Assembly: GCA_016714645.1 (NCBI GenBank)
Contig: JADKCI010000001.1
Span: 1,240,001-1,304,000, forward strand
Direction of reading: 5' to 3'
DNA length: 64,000 nucleotides
DNA from: Chromatiaceae bacterium
GTDB lineage: Bacteria > Pseudomonadota > Gammaproteobacteria > Chromatiales > Chromatiaceae
Below the pieces are notes generated by a model that worked only from the letters and a program-made list of their open reading frames with translations, ran no database searches and was not told the DNA's origin. Below, piece by piece: positions 42,079 to 52,235 of this stretch; the first letter of the stretch is position 1, and each line of letters opens with the position of its first letter. Both the position numbers and the translations under genes were made by a program.

Positions 42079-42720
42079 ATGCGTCTGATTCTGGTTCGCC
42101 ATTTTCGCACCCAGAGCAATGAGGCCCGGCGCATCATGGGCTGGGGCGATGCCCCGCGGGCCAGCGACTGGGAGAGCGATCTGCTCGACGTGGACCATTG
42201 TCTGACGACCCGGAAGCTGGTATTTGATGCCATCCATTCCAGCGATCTGGGCCGTGCCCGCAATACAGCCCTCTACTACGCCCGCAGCCGGGGCCGTGAC
42301 GCGGTGGAGAGTCATGTCGCCTTCAACGAGATCAACTACGGCGAGCTCTTTGGCCTTGATAAGGATGAGGTGATTCAGGCCTACCCCAAGTTCAAACAGG
42401 ACCCGGATTACGTCTTTCCCGGCGGCGAGAGCTTCCGCCAGATGCAGACCCGCTGCCTGGCTAGACTCCTGGATATGGCCGCGGATCACCCGACCCAGAC
42501 CCTGCTTCTGGTCGCCCACGCCGGCGTCATCCGCGCCCTCGTCTGTCACCTCCTGGGCCTCGACCTGGCCAGCAACCTACGCCGTAAGATATCTCACCGC
42601 TATATCGGCGACTTCCATTTCGAAGGCAGGCGCTGTACCTGCTACGACGAACTGGGGCAGCCCTCCGGTTTCGCGCGGGACGGCATCATCGCCCTGCCTT
42701 GGACTGACCCCGCCTCCTAG
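42079..42720 (+). CDS. histidine phosphatase (phosphoglycerate-mutase-like)
   Basis: A 213-residue member of the histidine phosphatase superfamily. The catalytic His8 lies in LVRHFRTQSN (RHF rather than the common RHG), the second arginine in SSDLGRARNTA, the acid in EINYGELFG and the second histidine in VAHAGVIRALV. It could hydrolyse a phosphorylated small molecule or act as a phosphoglycerate mutase/bisphosphatase. Its place in the operon with a 2PGK-like kinase makes a glycerate phosphate an attractive but unproved substrate. The CDS is complete. Confidence 0.85.
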   Translation: MRLILVRHFRTQSNEARRIMGWGDAPRASDWESDLLDVDHCLTTRKLVFDAIHSSDLGRARNTALYYARSRGRDAVESHVAFNEINYGELFGLDKDEVIQAYPKFKQDPDYVFPGGESFRQMQTRCLARLLDMAADHPTQTLLLVAHAGVIRALVCHLLGLDLASNLRRKISHRYIGDFHFEGRRCTCYDELGQPSGFARDGIIALPWTDPAS

Positions 42721-42854
42721 TTCTGGCCCGCGTCCGGCCCCTGTTGGGTCGAGTTCGGGTGGCGCCGGGTCACAGGGGCCTTTGACCATCCTTGCCCTCG
42801 GTCCTTGGGGTATCATGCCCGACATCCAGACCCCTCCGCCGGAGCCCATTGCCC

Positions 42855-45800
42855 ATGCTTGTCCTACGCGGCGCCCCCGCCCTTTCCGATTTCCGCCTGC
42901 GTAAGCTCGAAAGGCGCCTGGCGGCCGAGATGGGCGGAAACCTGAGCCTATACGCTGAATTCCGCCATTTCGTCGAGCTGGAGCAGACCCTGGACGAGGG
43001 GGAGCAAGCGGTCCTGGACCGCCTTTTGCGCTACGGGCCCAAGCTGACCGGGCGCGAGCCCAGCGGTGAACTCCTGCTGGTGGTCCCCAGGCCGGGGACC
43101 CTCTCGCCCTGGTCTTCCAAGGCTACGGACATCGCCCACAATTGCGGCCTGAACAAGATTCGGCGGATTGAGCGTGGCACGGCCTACTGGTTGGCGACCA
43201 CCGAGGGATCTCTGACCCCCGAGCAGCAAGGGGCGGCCGAGGCGGCCCTCCACGACCGTATGACCCAACAAGTCCTGTTCGACGAAGAGGACGCCGCTTG
43301 CCTCTTTCTCCAGGCCGAGCCGCGGCCCTGTCTGAGGGTGGACCTGCTGGCGGGTGGCCGTGCCGCCCTGGAACGAGCCAATGGTGACCTGGGCCTGGCC
43401 CTGTCGGACGACGAGATCGACTACCTGGTGGAGAGCTTCGTCGCCCTGAACCGCAATCCCACCGACGTGGAATTGATGATGTTCGCCCAGGCGAATTCGG
43501 AGCATTGCCGCCACAAGATCTTCAATGCGAGCTGGGTCATCGACGGCCAGCCCCAGCGCCATTCCCTCTTTGGCATGATCCGCCACACCACCGAGCAGTC
43601 GCCCGACCAGGTGCTTTCGGCCTACCGTGACAATGCCGCCGTCATCCAGGGCGGGGAGGGTCGGCGCTTCATGCCCGACCCCGAGAACGGCATCTACGGC
43701 GAGCATGACGAGGAGATCCACATCCTCATGAAGGTCGAGACCCACAACCACCCCACGGCCATCGCCCCGGAACCGGGCGCGGCCACCGGCTCGGGGGGCG
43801 AGATCCGCGACGAAGGCGCCACCGGCCGCGGATCCAAGCCCAAGGCGGGGCTCTGTGGCTTCTCGGTCTCCAATCTGCGCCTCCCCGGTCTGGAACGGCC
43901 CTGGGAGCAGGATCACGGCCGTCCGGGGCGCATCGTCTCAGCCCTGGACATCATGCTCGAAGGCCCAATCGGCGCGGCGGCCTTCAATAATGAATATGGC
44001 CGGCCCAACCTTTGTGGCTATTTCCGCACCTATGAGCAGGTGGTACCGGGGCCCAGTGGTAGCGAGCTGCGAGGCTATCACAAGCCCATCATGCTCGCCG
44101 GTGGCCTGGGCAACATTCGCCCCGAGCACGTCCATAAGCACCCCTTCCCGGTGGGTTCGCCCCTGGTAGTGCTGGGCGGTCCGGCCATGCTCATCGGCCT
44201 GGGCGGCGGCGCGGCCTCCAGCATGGCCTCGGGGGCCTCGGCGGAGGACCTGGATTTCGCCTCGGTGCAGCGCGCCAACCCGGAGATGCAGCGCCGTTGC
44301 CAGGAGGTCATCGACCGCTGCTGCGCCCGGGGCGAGGACAGTCCCATCCTCTTCATTCATGACGTTGGCGCCGGTGGCCTCTCCAACGCCTTGCCGGAGC
44401 TGGTCCACGATGCCGGTCGCGGCGGGCGATTCGAGGTGCGGGCGGTGCCCAACGACGACCCCGGCATGTCGCCCATGGAGATCTGGTGCAACGAGTCCCA
44501 GGAGCGCTATGTGCTGGCCATCGCCGCCGAGCGGCTGGAAGAGTTCAAGGGCCTCTGCGAGCGCGAGCGCTGTCCCTACGCCGTGGTGGGCGAGACGACG
44601 GCGGAGGAGCATCTGCTCTTGGGCGACGCCCACTTCGCCAATACCCCCATCGACATGCCCATGCCCATGATCTTCGGCAAGGCACCGCGCCTGTTGCGGG
44701 ATGTCCATCATCACTCCTTCCACAAGCCGGCCCTGGATCTGGCCGGGCTGGACCTCAAGGAGGCAGCCCTACGGCTGCTGCGTCTGCCAACGGTGGCGGA
44801 CAAGACCTTTTTGATCACCATCGGCGACCGCAGCATCACCGGCTTGGTGGCGCGGGACCAGATGGTGGGTCCCTGGCAGGTGCCGGTGGCGGACGTGGCG
44901 GTGACCACCCGCGACGGCTTTGGCTACGGCGGCGAGGCCATGGCCATCGGCGAGCGCGCCCCTCTGGCCCTGATCGACGCCGCCGCCTCCGGGCGCATGG
45001 CGGTGGGCGAGGCCATTACCAACCTGGTGGCGGCGGATATCGCCACTATCGGCGACATCAAGCTCTCCGCTAATTGGATGGCCGCGGCGGGTCATCCCGG
45101 CGAGGACGCCCGGCTCTTCGAGACGGTCAAGGCGGTGGGCCTGGAGTTCTGCCCGGCCCTGGGGATCGCCATCCCGGTGGGCAAGGATTCCATGAGTATG
45201 AAGACGGTCTGGGCGGTGGACGGCGAGCGGCGCGCCATGACGGCGCCCCTGTCGCTGATCGTCTCCGCCTTCGCCCCCGTCACCGATGCCCGCCGCACCC
45301 TGACGCCCCAGTTACGCATCGATCTCGGCGATACGGATTTGATCCTCATCGACCTGGGGGCGGGCCGCAACCGCCTGGGGGGTTCCTGTCTGGCCCAGGT
45401 TTATGGGCAGGTCGGGAACCAGGGGCCGGACCTGGAACATCCGGAGTCGCTCAAGCGCTTCTTCGCCGCCATCCGCGAACTGGCGGGGGAGGGCCTGGCC
45501 CTGGCCTACCACGACCGCTCCGACGGCGGTCTCTTCGTTACCCTATGCGAGATGGCTTTCGCCGGGCGGTGCGGGCTCGAGATCGATCTGGACGCCCTGG
45601 GCGACGAGCCCGGCGCCGCCCTCTTCAGCGAGGAACTGGGCGCCGTCATCCAGGTCCGGCACACGGACACGGACGATGTCCTCAAACTGCTGCATGATCA
45701 TGGCCTGGGGGCTCTCGCCTTCGTGATCGGCAGTCCCGGGGTCGCCGGGGAGGGGACCATCCGCTTCCTGCGCCACGGGGTTGCCGTCCTGGCGGGGACG

Positions 45801-46751
45801 CGAAAGGAGTTCCAGCGCGTCTGGTCCGAAACGACCCTGGCGATGCAATCCCTGCGCGATAACCCGGATTGCGCCGCCGAGGAACATGACCGCATCGGCG
45901 ACCGGGGCGACCCCGGTCTGCACGTCGAACTGAGCTTCGACCCCGAGGAGGATATCGCCGCCCCCTTCATTCTGCGCGGGGCCCGGCCGCGGCTGGCGGT
46001 GCTGCGGGAACAGGGCGTCAACGGTCAGGTCGAGATGGCGACCGCCTTCCATCAAGCTGGCTTTGCCTGCGTCGATGTCCATATGTCGGACATCATGGCC
46101 GGGCGGGCGGAACTGACTGGCTTTCAGGGCCTGGTGGCCTGTGGCGGTTTTTCCTATGGCGATGTCTTGGGCGCCGGCGAGGGCTGGGCCAAGTCCATCC
46201 TCTTCAATCCTCCGGTCCGTGACCAGTTCCAGGCCTGGTTCGCGCGCCCCGATACCTTTACCCTAGGGGTCTGCAACGGCTGTCAGATGCTGTCGAACCT
46301 GCGGGAACTCATCCCGGGAGCCGAGCATTGGCCGCACTTCGTGCGTAATCGCTCCGAGCAATTCGAGGCCCGTACCCTGATGGTGGAGGTGTTGGAGACG
46401 CCCTCCATCCTGCTGGCCGGCATGGCTGGTTCGCGGCTGCCCATCGCCGTGGCTCACGGCGAGGGTAGGGCCGAGTTCCGCGATGGCGATCACCTACGGT
46501 CCGCCGGCAGCCGGGTGGTGGTACGTTATGTGGAAAACGCCGGTGGCATCGCGGAGCGCTATCCGGCCAACCCCAACGGCTCGCCCCTGGGTATCGCCGG
46601 CCTGACCAACCGGGAGGGCCGGGTCACCATCATGATGCCCCATCCGGAACGGGTCTTTCGTACCGTCCAGCATAGCTGGCATCCCGATGGCTGGGGCGAG
46701 GATGGGCCCTGGATGCGGCTGTTCCGCAATGCCCGGGCCTGGGTTGGGTGA
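42855..46751 (+). CDS. purL: phosphoribosylformylglycinamidine synthase
   Basis: Fourth step of purine synthesis, converting FGAR to FGAM with glutamine and ATP. The 1298-residue product is the long proteobacterial single-chain form. It has an N-terminal PurS-like domain ([20 protein letters not shown]), a linker, and the FGAM synthase core with [12 protein letters not shown] and [13 protein letters not shown]. The C-terminal class I glutaminase has nucleophile Cys1140 in GVCNGCQML and the His/Glu of [13 protein letters not shown] 42855 follows GGAG by ten bases; the frame is open 63 bases further upstream but lacks support. Confidence 0.97.
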   Translation: MLVLRGAPALSDFRLRKLERRLAAEMGGNLSLYAEFRHFVELEQTLDEGEQAVLDRLLRYGPKLTGREPSGELLLVVPRPGTLSPWSSKATDIAHNCGLNKIRRIERGTAYWLATTEGSLTPEQQGAAEAALHDRMTQQVLFDEEDAACLFLQAEPRPCLRVDLLAGGRAALERANGDLGLALSDDEIDYLVESFVALNRNPTDVELMMFAQANSEHCRHKIFNASWVIDGQPQRHSLFGMIRHTTEQSPDQVLSAYRDNAAVIQGGEGRRFMPDPENGIYGEHDEEIHILMKVETHNHPTAIAPEPGAATGSGGEIRDEGATGRGSKPKAGLCGFSVSNLRLPGLERPWEQDHGRPGRIVSALDIMLEGPIGAAAFNNEYGRPNLCGYFRTYEQVVPGPSGSELRGYHKPIMLAGGLGNIRPEHVHKHPFPVGSPLVVLGGPAMLIGLGGGAASSMASGASAEDLDFASVQRANPEMQRRCQEVIDRCCARGEDSPILFIHDVGAGGLSNALPELVHDAGRGGRFEVRAVPNDDPGMSPMEIWCNESQERYVLAIAAERLEEFKGLCERERCPYAVVGETTAEEHLLLGDAHFANTPIDMPMPMIFGKAPRLLRDVHHHSFHKPALDLAGLDLKEAALRLLRLPTVADKTFLITIGDRSITGLVARDQMVGPWQVPVADVAVTTRDGFGYGGEAMAIGERAPLALIDAAASGRMAVGEAITNLVAADIATIGDIKLSANWMAAAGHPGEDARLFETVKAVGLEFCPALGIAIPVGKDSMSMKTVWAVDGERRAMTAPLSLIVSAFAPVTDARRTLTPQLRIDLGDTDLILIDLGAGRNRLGGSCLAQVYGQVGNQGPDLEHPESLKRFFAAIRELAGEGLALAYHDRSDGGLFVTLCEMAFAGRCGLEIDLDALGDEPGAALFSEELGAVIQVRHTDTDDVLKLLHDHGLGALAFVIGSPGVAGEGTIRFLRHGVAVLAGTRKEFQRVWSETTLAMQSLRDNPDCAAEEHDRIGDRGDPGLHVELSFDPEEDIAAPFILRGARPRLAVLREQGVNGQVEMATAFHQAGFACVDVHMSDIMAGRAELTGFQGLVACGGFSYGDVLGAGEGWAKSILFNPPVRDQFQAWFARPDTFTLGVCNGCQMLSNLRELIPGAEHWPHFVRNRSEQFEARTLMVEVLETPSILLAGMAGSRLPIAVAHGEGRAEFRDGDHLRSAGSRVVVRYVENAGGIAERYPANPNGSPLGIAGLTNREGRVTIMMPHPERVFRTVQHSWHPDGWGEDGPWMRLFRNARAWVG

Positions 46752-47038
46752 GGGAGGGGCTGTCTCTATACCCAACACCCCTGAGTTTTCGGTTTCCCGG
46801 GCCGGGGGGTGTCTGGCTGGGGACGCCGTGAATACCTCCCGGTAGGCCTGACGACGGCATCCCTGCTGTCGACACCCCCGCCAGCCCCCGCCAGCCCCCA
46901 CCCGGCCCTCCCGCGATAGGCCGGAGAGTGGCCGGCGCTGGGTATATAAGGAATCGCCGCCAAGGCCATCCCCGGCGGGCGGTTCCGACCCCCCATTTTT
47001 TGCCGCGGCCCTGAACCGGATCTCCGCCCCGGGAGCCG

Positions 47039-47902
47039 TTACCCGCCTGCCAGCAGCCCCGCCAGCAGGATCAGGAGGGAACCTGTCACCTGCCAACTGG
47101 TGATGGGCTCCTGCCACAACAGCCAGCCGAAGGCGGCGGCGAAGATGACCGAGAAGTAGCTGAAAATCCCCAGGCGGGCGACGCTGGCCATCGAAAGGCC
47201 CTGGGTCAGGCAGACCTGGCCCAGGGTGGAAAAGCTGGCGACGGCCAGCAGCCAGAGAAGATCGCGGGGGGAGGGCGCACTCCAGGACCAGGCCAGGGGT
47301 ACGCCCGAGAGTAGGGTCCCCGTGAAGGCGAAATAGAAGACGATACGCAGAGTGGGTTCGGTGCCCGAGAGCTGGCGGATGGTGACCTGGACGATGGCGG
47401 CGAAAAAACCGCCGAGCAGGGCGATGGCTACGGGGGTGGAAATGCCCCCAAAGCCGGGATGCATGATGACCAGGACGCCGCCAAATCCCAGTGCTACCCC
47501 GAGCCAGACCCGTCCCGGCACCGGCTCCTTGAGCCAGAGAAGACCGATGAGGGGGATGTAGAGGGGGGCGCCGAGGAGCAGGACCATGGCCTCCGCCAGG
47601 GGCAGGTGCCTGATGGCGTAGTAAAAGCAGTACATGGCCGCCAGTCCGGCGCCGCCGCGCAGCAGGTGCAGATGGGGGACCTGGGTGTGCAGCCTCGGGA
47701 GTCCATCCCGGAACAGCCAGGGGGCGAGCAGACCCAGGCTCAGGATGTTGCGAAAAAACACCAGTACCTCGTTGGGCACCCCGTCGGCGAGAAATCGGAT
47801 CCCAACACCCATTGCGGCAAAGAGAAATTGGCCGCCGATGATGAGGGCGATGCCCAGTGACACGCTTTTCCTGGGCCTGTGAAACCTCATCCGGATCGGC
47901 AT
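47039..47902 (-). CDS. EamA/DMT-family transporter
   Basis: A 287-residue membrane protein of the drug/metabolite transporter superfamily. It has about ten helices in two EamA repeats, with the halves beginning near SLGIALIIGGQFLFAAMGVG and IALLGGFFAAIVQVTIRQL and the conserved EPITSWQ near the end. Substrate is unknown; relatives export amino acids or sugars. A 13-bp palindrome lies 13 bases upstream of its start codon. It is convergent with purL and divergent from the OmpA-like gene. Confidence 0.85.
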   Translation of the reverse strand: MPIRMRFHRPRKSVSLGIALIIGGQFLFAAMGVGIRFLADGVPNEVLVFFRNILSLGLLAPWLFRDGLPRLHTQVPHLHLLRGGAGLAAMYCFYYAIRHLPLAEAMVLLLGAPLYIPLIGLLWLKEPVPGRVWLGVALGFGGVLVIMHPGFGGISTPVAIALLGGFFAAIVQVTIRQLSGTEPTLRIVFYFAFTGTLLSGVPLAWSWSAPSPRDLLWLLAVASFSTLGQVCLTQGLSMASVARLGIFSYFSVIFAAAFGWLLWQEPITSWQVTGSLLILLAGLLAGG

Positions 47903-48253
47903 ACGTTGCGATAATGATACAGTATCAAAGCTGTCACGCTCTTCCTGGCATTGTTATAACCAATTAATTCAATAAGTTGCGTATTTGGGGAGTTGGGGGC
48001 GTTGCGAATAAGTCTGAAATTGAAAAAGGTTGCACTTTTGTCTGCGGTTTACGCTACAATTAAGAACGACGGACGATTAGTCGCAACAGAGGCGGGTATC
48101 CGCGGTTTCGGAGGGCGGCTTCCCGAAAGCTATGCTTAGGGAAAAGGCGGTGGGCGTCGTTGTTGTCATTCGTCTAATATATACTTTCAGGCCTTTGCCG
48201 AAACGCCGATTTCTAAACCAAGTCCTTCTAACCTGAACAGAGGATAAGAGAAC
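47903..48253. other. AT-rich divergent regulatory region before the OmpA-like gene
   Basis: This 351-bp gap is much lower in GC than its surroundings and holds no gene. A possible plus-strand promoter is TTGCAC (48030-48035) with TACAAT (48055-48060), spacer 19 bases, leaving a leader of about 190 bases. The left end has the TGATACAGTATCA palindrome. GAGGATAAGAG lies 5-10 bases before the OmpA-like ATG as its ribosome site. Confidence 0.4.
47915..47927. promoter_or_regulatory. 13-bp palindrome, candidate operator
   Basis: TGATACAGTATCA is a perfect 6-1-6 palindrome 13 bases before the EamA start codon, in the divergent region with the OmpA-like gene. Position and symmetry suggest a repressor site; the binding protein is not known. 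Confidence 0.4.
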
Positions 48254-48856
48254 ATGTATAAAGCAACGAAGACCCTTCGCGCCCTTGGGCGCGTGGCGCC
48301 GATTGCCCTGGCCGTCGCCATGATGGCGCCTGCCACGCAAGCGGTTGAGCAGCAGGATAGCTTCTGGTTCGCCGCTGGCGACCGTTCCTTCCCCGAGGGC
48401 CAACTCTGGGTCAATAGCGCTGGGGAATGCTGGCAGAGTGCCTACCCGGATGGCCCCAAGAACCTGCCCCCTTGTGCCGCCCCCAAGGTGGTGGTTGCCG
48501 AGCAGGTCACCGTTCGTCTGAACTTTGAGTTTGACAAGTACGAAGTGCCCAGGTATGTGGTAAACAAGGAAGAGGTTGCCTTGATTGACCAGTACATCCG
48601 CGACATCCAGGCGACCCCCGAGACTGAAGTGGTCACCGTCACGGGCCACACCGACGCCGTGGGTTCCGATGCCTACAACATGGCCCTTGGCCAGCGCCGT
48701 GCCGACGCGGTTCGCAGCTACATCATTGCCCAGGGCTACCCGTCTCAGAATGTCGCCCCCGCCGAATCCCGCGGCAAGCGCGAACTGTTGCAGGAGTATC
48801 CGGCTGATTCGGTCCAGCAGCGTCGTGTCGTGCTGACCAAGACCGACCTCATGTAA
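48254..48856 (+). CDS. OmpA-family outer-membrane/periplasmic protein
   Basis: A 200-residue protein with a Sec signal (cleavage near ATQA, residue 29), a short N-terminal domain with a cysteine pair (GECWQSAYPDG and PPCAAP), and a C-terminal OmpA peptidoglycan-binding domain (about 80-200). The latter has LNFEFDKYEVP, VTGHTDAVGSDAYNMALGQRRADAV and SRGKRELL, including the Asp and Arg that bind diaminopimelate. There is no beta-barrel, so it probably attaches peptidoglycan through this domain. Two terminators in tandem follow, suggesting a strongly transcribed gene. Confidence 0.9.
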   Translation: MYKATKTLRALGRVAPIALAVAMMAPATQAVEQQDSFWFAAGDRSFPEGQLWVNSAGECWQSAYPDGPKNLPPCAAPKVVVAEQVTVRLNFEFDKYEVPRYVVNKEEVALIDQYIRDIQATPETEVVTVTGHTDAVGSDAYNMALGQRRADAVRSYIIAQGYPSQNVAPAESRGKRELLQEYPADSVQQRRVVLTKTDLM

Positions 48857-48869
48857 TGTCTGGTCGCTG

Positions 48870-48894
48870 CCAAGGCGCCCCTCGGGCGCCTTGG
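48870..48894 (+). terminator. first terminator after the OmpA-like gene
   Basis: CCAAGGCGCC (48870-48879) pairs with GGCGCCTTGG (48885-48894), a perfect 10-bp stem with a 5-base loop. The following TTTG is only a short T run, so it may work with the second hairpin 13 bases on. Confidence 0.7.
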
Positions 48895-48906
48895 TTTGCA
48901 CAAAAG

Positions 48907-48936
48907 CCGGCCCCGGTTCTCGTGGCCGGTTTTTTT
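48907..48936 (+). terminator. rho-independent terminator after the OmpA-like gene
   Basis: CCGGCC (48907-48912) pairs with GGCCGG (48924-48929), followed by seven T residues (48930-48936). A textbook terminator placed 50 bases after the stop codon. Confidence 0.85.
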
Positions 48937-49068
48937 ATGAACAGCTTTTTTCCTTGAGGCAGGCCTGGGGCCCGTAAAGAGGCGGCAAGCCGCAATATGA
49001 CTAAGATCAAGGCGATTCCCGGGAGTCTGGGCAACAGTGGCATCCCCTTTCTAAACGAGGATACCGGG

Positions 49069-49506
49069 ATGACCGACTCGATCTCTGCCACCATGACCGC
49101 CGATCATCGTCATTGTGATCAATTTCTTGCAGATTTTGAGCAGCGCGCGGCCGCCAGGGACTGGGACCAGGCGGTGGGTGACGGCCAGGGCCTGGTGGCC
49201 GCCCTGCTGGACCATTTCGCGCGGGAGGAGCAAAGGCTCTTCCCCGAGTTGTTAGCCGTCGATCCCCGCGCCGGGGGGCCTGTCCATGTCATGACCCTGG
49301 AGCATCGGCAGATGCGTGCCCTGCTGGCCGATCTGGAAGGGGCCATCGGCAAGCGCGACGCGGATGAGTGTCTGGGCCTGGTCGAGACCCTGCATTTCCT
49401 CATCCAGCAGCATAACGCCAAGGAGGAGGGCATTCTCTACCCCCTTGCCGACCAGGGCCTGGCCTCCCGCGCCGAGGGGCTGCTGGACCAACTCCGGCCC
49501 CGCTGA
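49069..49506 (+). CDS. hemerythrin-domain protein
   Basis: A 145-residue four-helix protein with a probable di-iron site: His in ADHRHCDQFL, the HFAREEQRLFPEL motif, LEHRQMRALL and HNAKEEGILYPLAD. The spacing of HxxxE motifs fits the hemerythrin HHE fold, which binds oxygen or nitric oxide or handles iron. ATG 49069 follows GAGG by eight bases; the upstream in-frame ATG at 48997 lacks a site. It is three bases before the DUF2249 gene, forming an operon. Confidence 0.87.
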   Translation: MTDSISATMTADHRHCDQFLADFEQRAAARDWDQAVGDGQGLVAALLDHFAREEQRLFPELLAVDPRAGGPVHVMTLEHRQMRALLADLEGAIGKRDADECLGLVETLHFLIQQHNAKEEGILYPLADQGLASRAEGLLDQLRPR

Positions 49507-49509
49507 ACC

Positions 49510-49728
49510 ATGGATCGGGTCCTGGATGTCAGTCAACTGGAGCCGCCGGAGCCTCTGGAGCGGATCCTGGACGCCCTTGCCGATTTAGGGCATGGAGATC
49601 GTCTCGATGTCATCCATCGGCGCCTGCCCTTTCCTCTCTTCGATATGTTGCGCGCCATGGGCCATCGTTGGGAGACGTCCGGGGAGGAAGGTCGCTACCG
49701 CATCCTCATCTGGCCGGTGGGCGAATGA
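49510..49728 (+). CDS. DUF2249-domain protein
   Basis: A 72-residue protein of the DUF2249 family, a small TusA-like fold. It starts MDRVLDVSQLEPPEPLERIL, has an LDVIHRRLPFPLFDML helix and ends RWETSGEEGRYRILIWPV. Genes of this kind repeatedly sit with hemerythrin and heme-copper-type genes in denitrifiers. There is no CPxP cysteine as in true TusA, so sulfur transfer is not implied. It overlaps the next gene by four bases. Confidence 0.85.
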   Translation: MDRVLDVSQLEPPEPLERILDALADLGHGDRLDVIHRRLPFPLFDMLRAMGHRWETSGEEGRYRILIWPVGE

Positions 49729-51008
49729 TCAATACCCGCGGGCTGGCCCTCGACCAGGCACCGCCCTTTCATATCCCGGCTCGCTTCTTCCTCACCGGCC
49801 CCCTCTTTGCCATCCTCGCCGGCCTGCTGCTGGTGTGGGAAGGCCCTAGCCTATTGGCCTCGCGCTGGATGCCCGCGGCCCTGGCGGCCGTCCATCTGAT
49901 CACCTTGGGTTATCTCGGCCAGGTGATGTGCGGCGCCCTCCTGCAGATGCTGCCCGTGGTGGTGGGGGCGCCCGTGCCTGGGGTCCGCTGGGTGGGGGCC
50001 TTGACCCACGCCGGCCTGGCCCTGGGTGCCCCGAGCCTGGCCTGGGGCCTCTGGGGTGGCGGCACCCTGGCCCTGGGGGTGGGTGCCAGCGCTAACGCCC
50101 TAGCCTTGCTGGTCTTTGTTATCCCGGTAACCCTGGCCCTGGCGCGGTCACGCGGTGACCCCGGGACGCGCCTGGCCCTGCGTGCCGCCGTCCTGGGGCT
50201 GGTCATGACGGTGAGCCTGGGCCTGGTCCTTACGGGTACTCTGCTTGGCTGGCTGCGGCTGGCGGCGTTCAACCCCTGGCTCGATGCCCACGCCACCTGG
50301 GGACTGCTGGGATGGGTGGGACTGCTGATCCTGGGCGTGGCTGTCCAGGTGATCCCCCTCTTTTATATCACCCCGTCCTATCCCCGGTTCGCCAGAAGCT
50401 GGTTGGCCCCTCTGCTCCTGGTCGGGATCGGCCTTGGCAGCCTGGCGGGAATTCTGGGCTGGGACCTGGGTGCCCGGCTGGCCCTGGGCGCGACAGCCCT
50501 GGGTTTTGTCCTTTTTGCCCTGCTGACGCTGGGACTGCTGATCAAGCGGGGACGTCGCCGCCTCGATCCCACCCTGCTCCATTGGTGGTCCGCCATGCTC
50601 GCCCTGGGTGGGGGCGGGCTGGCCTGGGTCCTGGGCGCGCCGTCGCACCCGATCGGTGTTCTGCTCCTGATGGGTCTGGGGCTGGGCCTGCCCGCGGGTA
50701 TGTTGTTCAAGATCATGCCTTTCCTGGCCTGGTTCCATCTCCAGCACCGGCAGGTCACCTCGGGCCGTTTTGACCTGCGCCTGCCGCACATGGGCACCCT
50801 GCTCCCCATGCCCTGGGCCCGCGTCCAGTTTGGGCTCCACCTGCTAGCACTGCTCTTGATGATGGGAGCCCTCTTCATCCCGGAACTGGCCCGCCCCGCC
50901 GGCCTGGCCCTTGCGCTGTCCGCCCTGGTCCTGGAGGGGCTGCTGGTGGGGGTGATGCGTGCCTACCGGCGGGCGGTTCTGGCCTTCGGGGTCTCCCCGG
51001 GCGACTGA
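49725..51008 (+). CDS. multi-pass membrane protein, heme-copper oxidase subunit I / NnrS-like
   Basis: A 427-residue protein with about 12 helices covering nearly its whole length. The segment HLITLGYLGQVMCGALLQMLPVV (about 67-90) is typical of the NnrS/COX1-like group found beside DUF2249 and hemerythrin genes. Histidines at AVHLIT, DAHATWG and LHWWSAM are candidate haem or metal ligands. NnrS relieves nitrosative stress in some bacteria; a similar role here is inference. Start ATG overlaps the DUF2249 stop (ATGA), chosen over an upstream in-frame codon. Confidence 0.72.
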   Translation: MINTRGLALDQAPPFHIPARFFLTGPLFAILAGLLLVWEGPSLLASRWMPAALAAVHLITLGYLGQVMCGALLQMLPVVVGAPVPGVRWVGALTHAGLALGAPSLAWGLWGGGTLALGVGASANALALLVFVIPVTLALARSRGDPGTRLALRAAVLGLVMTVSLGLVLTGTLLGWLRLAAFNPWLDAHATWGLLGWVGLLILGVAVQVIPLFYITPSYPRFARSWLAPLLLVGIGLGSLAGILGWDLGARLALGATALGFVLFALLTLGLLIKRGRRRLDPTLLHWWSAMLALGGGGLAWVLGAPSHPIGVLLLMGLGLGLPAGMLFKIMPFLAWFHLQHRQVTSGRFDLRLPHMGTLLPMPWARVQFGLHLLALLLMMGALFIPELARPAGLALALSALVLEGLLVGVMRAYRRAVLAFGVSPGD

Positions 51009-51107
51009 GGCCGGTTGACCTCGGGGCAGGCGGTCAGGCAGACGGGCGGGTCAGTCCCAGCCTGATGTCCCCGCCGAGGGCGCCTTTATCCCGTCAAACG
51101 CGCCAGG

Positions 51108-52025
51108 TTATCCCAGCAACCGCGCCAGGAGGAGTGCCCCCAGGACCAGGGTGAAAATGCCCACGCCGCGCCGGATCCCGGTCTCCGGCAGATGCTTGAC
51201 GGTCGCGGTGGCCAGGGGCACGGACAGCAAGGCGCCGGCTACCAGGGGCAGGGTCAGGGACCAGTCGATGCCGCTCTGGAAGTAGAGGTAGGCACCCAGG
51301 CCCACGGCGCAGGTGAGGGCCTCCGCCATGGAGGTGATGGCCACCGCCTGGCGCGCCGGGACGCCCGAAACGACTTGTCCCGAGGTCACCAGGGGACCAT
51401 AACCGCCACCGCTGAGCCCCTTGTTGAAGGCGGCGATCAGACCGATAGCCAGGATGCCACCGGTGTTGTAGCGGAACTGCCGGCGGGCGGTGAGGAGCGT
51501 CACCAGACCCATGGTCAAGACGATGATGGCGATCAACAGCGAAAACCATTGAGCCGAGATCTTGACCGCCAGCATGACCGCCACGATGGCGCCCACCGCG
51601 CTCAAGAGCCCCAGCAGGCCAAAGGTGCGGCGAGCGGCGGGGTTGGTGCGCAGGTCGATATTGCCGTCGCGATGATGCATGGCCCCGGCGGCAAGGCCGG
51701 TTAGCAGCTCCGACAGGAGGACGGCGGGTACGATCTCGAGCGGCGCGTATCCCGCGAGCATCAGGAGCGGTGTCAGGGTTGTGCCATAGCCCATGCCCAG
51801 GCTGGAATCCAGATACTCGCAGCCCAGGGCCGCCAGAAAGATCAGCAGCAGGGTCGAGGAGGTCCAGGAGGAGGCGTCCGGGGTGGCTAACCAGCCCAGG
51901 TTTTGCATGACCCCCAGGCTGGCGAAGGCGATGATCATCAAGCCGGTCAGGCTAGCCAGGATCAGCAGGCGGCTGCGATGCCACTGGTAAAAGGTCTCAA
52001 GGGTGGCAAGGGAGTGGCGGATCAT
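51108..52025 (-). CDS. TauE/SafE (TSUP) family membrane transporter
   Basis: A 305-residue protein with about eight helices and two TSUP repeats: LGCEYLDSSLGMGYGTTLTPLLML (about 67-90) in the first half and FNKGLSGGGYGPLVTSGQVVSG in the second, the hallmark G-x-G-x-G loops. Members export sulfite, sulfoacetate or related anions. It has an N-terminal cytoplasmic/first-helix extension of about 55 residues. It diverges from a sigma54 activator gene and has a sigma54-like promoter just upstream, so it is a likely target of that activator. Confidence 0.87.
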   Translation of the reverse strand: MIRHSLATLETFYQWHRSRLLILASLTGLMIIAFASLGVMQNLGWLATPDASSWTSSTLLLIFLAALGCEYLDSSLGMGYGTTLTPLLMLAGYAPLEIVPAVLLSELLTGLAAGAMHHRDGNIDLRTNPAARRTFGLLGLLSAVGAIVAVMLAVKISAQWFSLLIAIIVLTMGLVTLLTARRQFRYNTGGILAIGLIAAFNKGLSGGGYGPLVTSGQVVSGVPARQAVAITSMAEALTCAVGLGAYLYFQSGIDWSLTLPLVAGALLSVPLATATVKHLPETGIRRGVGIFTLVLGALLLARLLG

Positions 52026-52066
52026 GGTGGGGCTCCGGGTTATGAGGGTTGGTATGTCTAGGCCTA

Positions 52067-52083
52067 CTCAAGAAAGATGCCAA
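52067..52083 (-). promoter_or_regulatory. sigma54-type promoter of the TauE/SafE gene
   Basis: On the minus strand, TTGGCAT-CTTTC-TTGAG matches the -24/-12 consensus (TGGCAC-N5-TTGC) except that GC becomes GA in the -12 element. It lies about 42 bases before the TauE/SafE start codon. The divergent gene encodes a sigma54-dependent activator, which makes the assignment more credible. Confidence 0.5.
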
Positions 52084-52235
52084 TGGGATGGGCCTGGCCG
52101 GAATGGAAGATTCATCCATCTGTTTTAATAGGCTTTGTTATAGTTTTTGCTTGGTTTTGCCCCGATGGAAAGGCTCTGATGGGCCGAGGTCACCACCCTC
52201 GAACCCCGGGATTTGCATAATCCGTTAAATAAGAC

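Noticed and set aside
46752..47038. CCCCCGCCAGC repeats after purL as a repeat element
   Set aside because: Only three short imperfect units in a 287-bp gap; likely simple GC-rich slippage.
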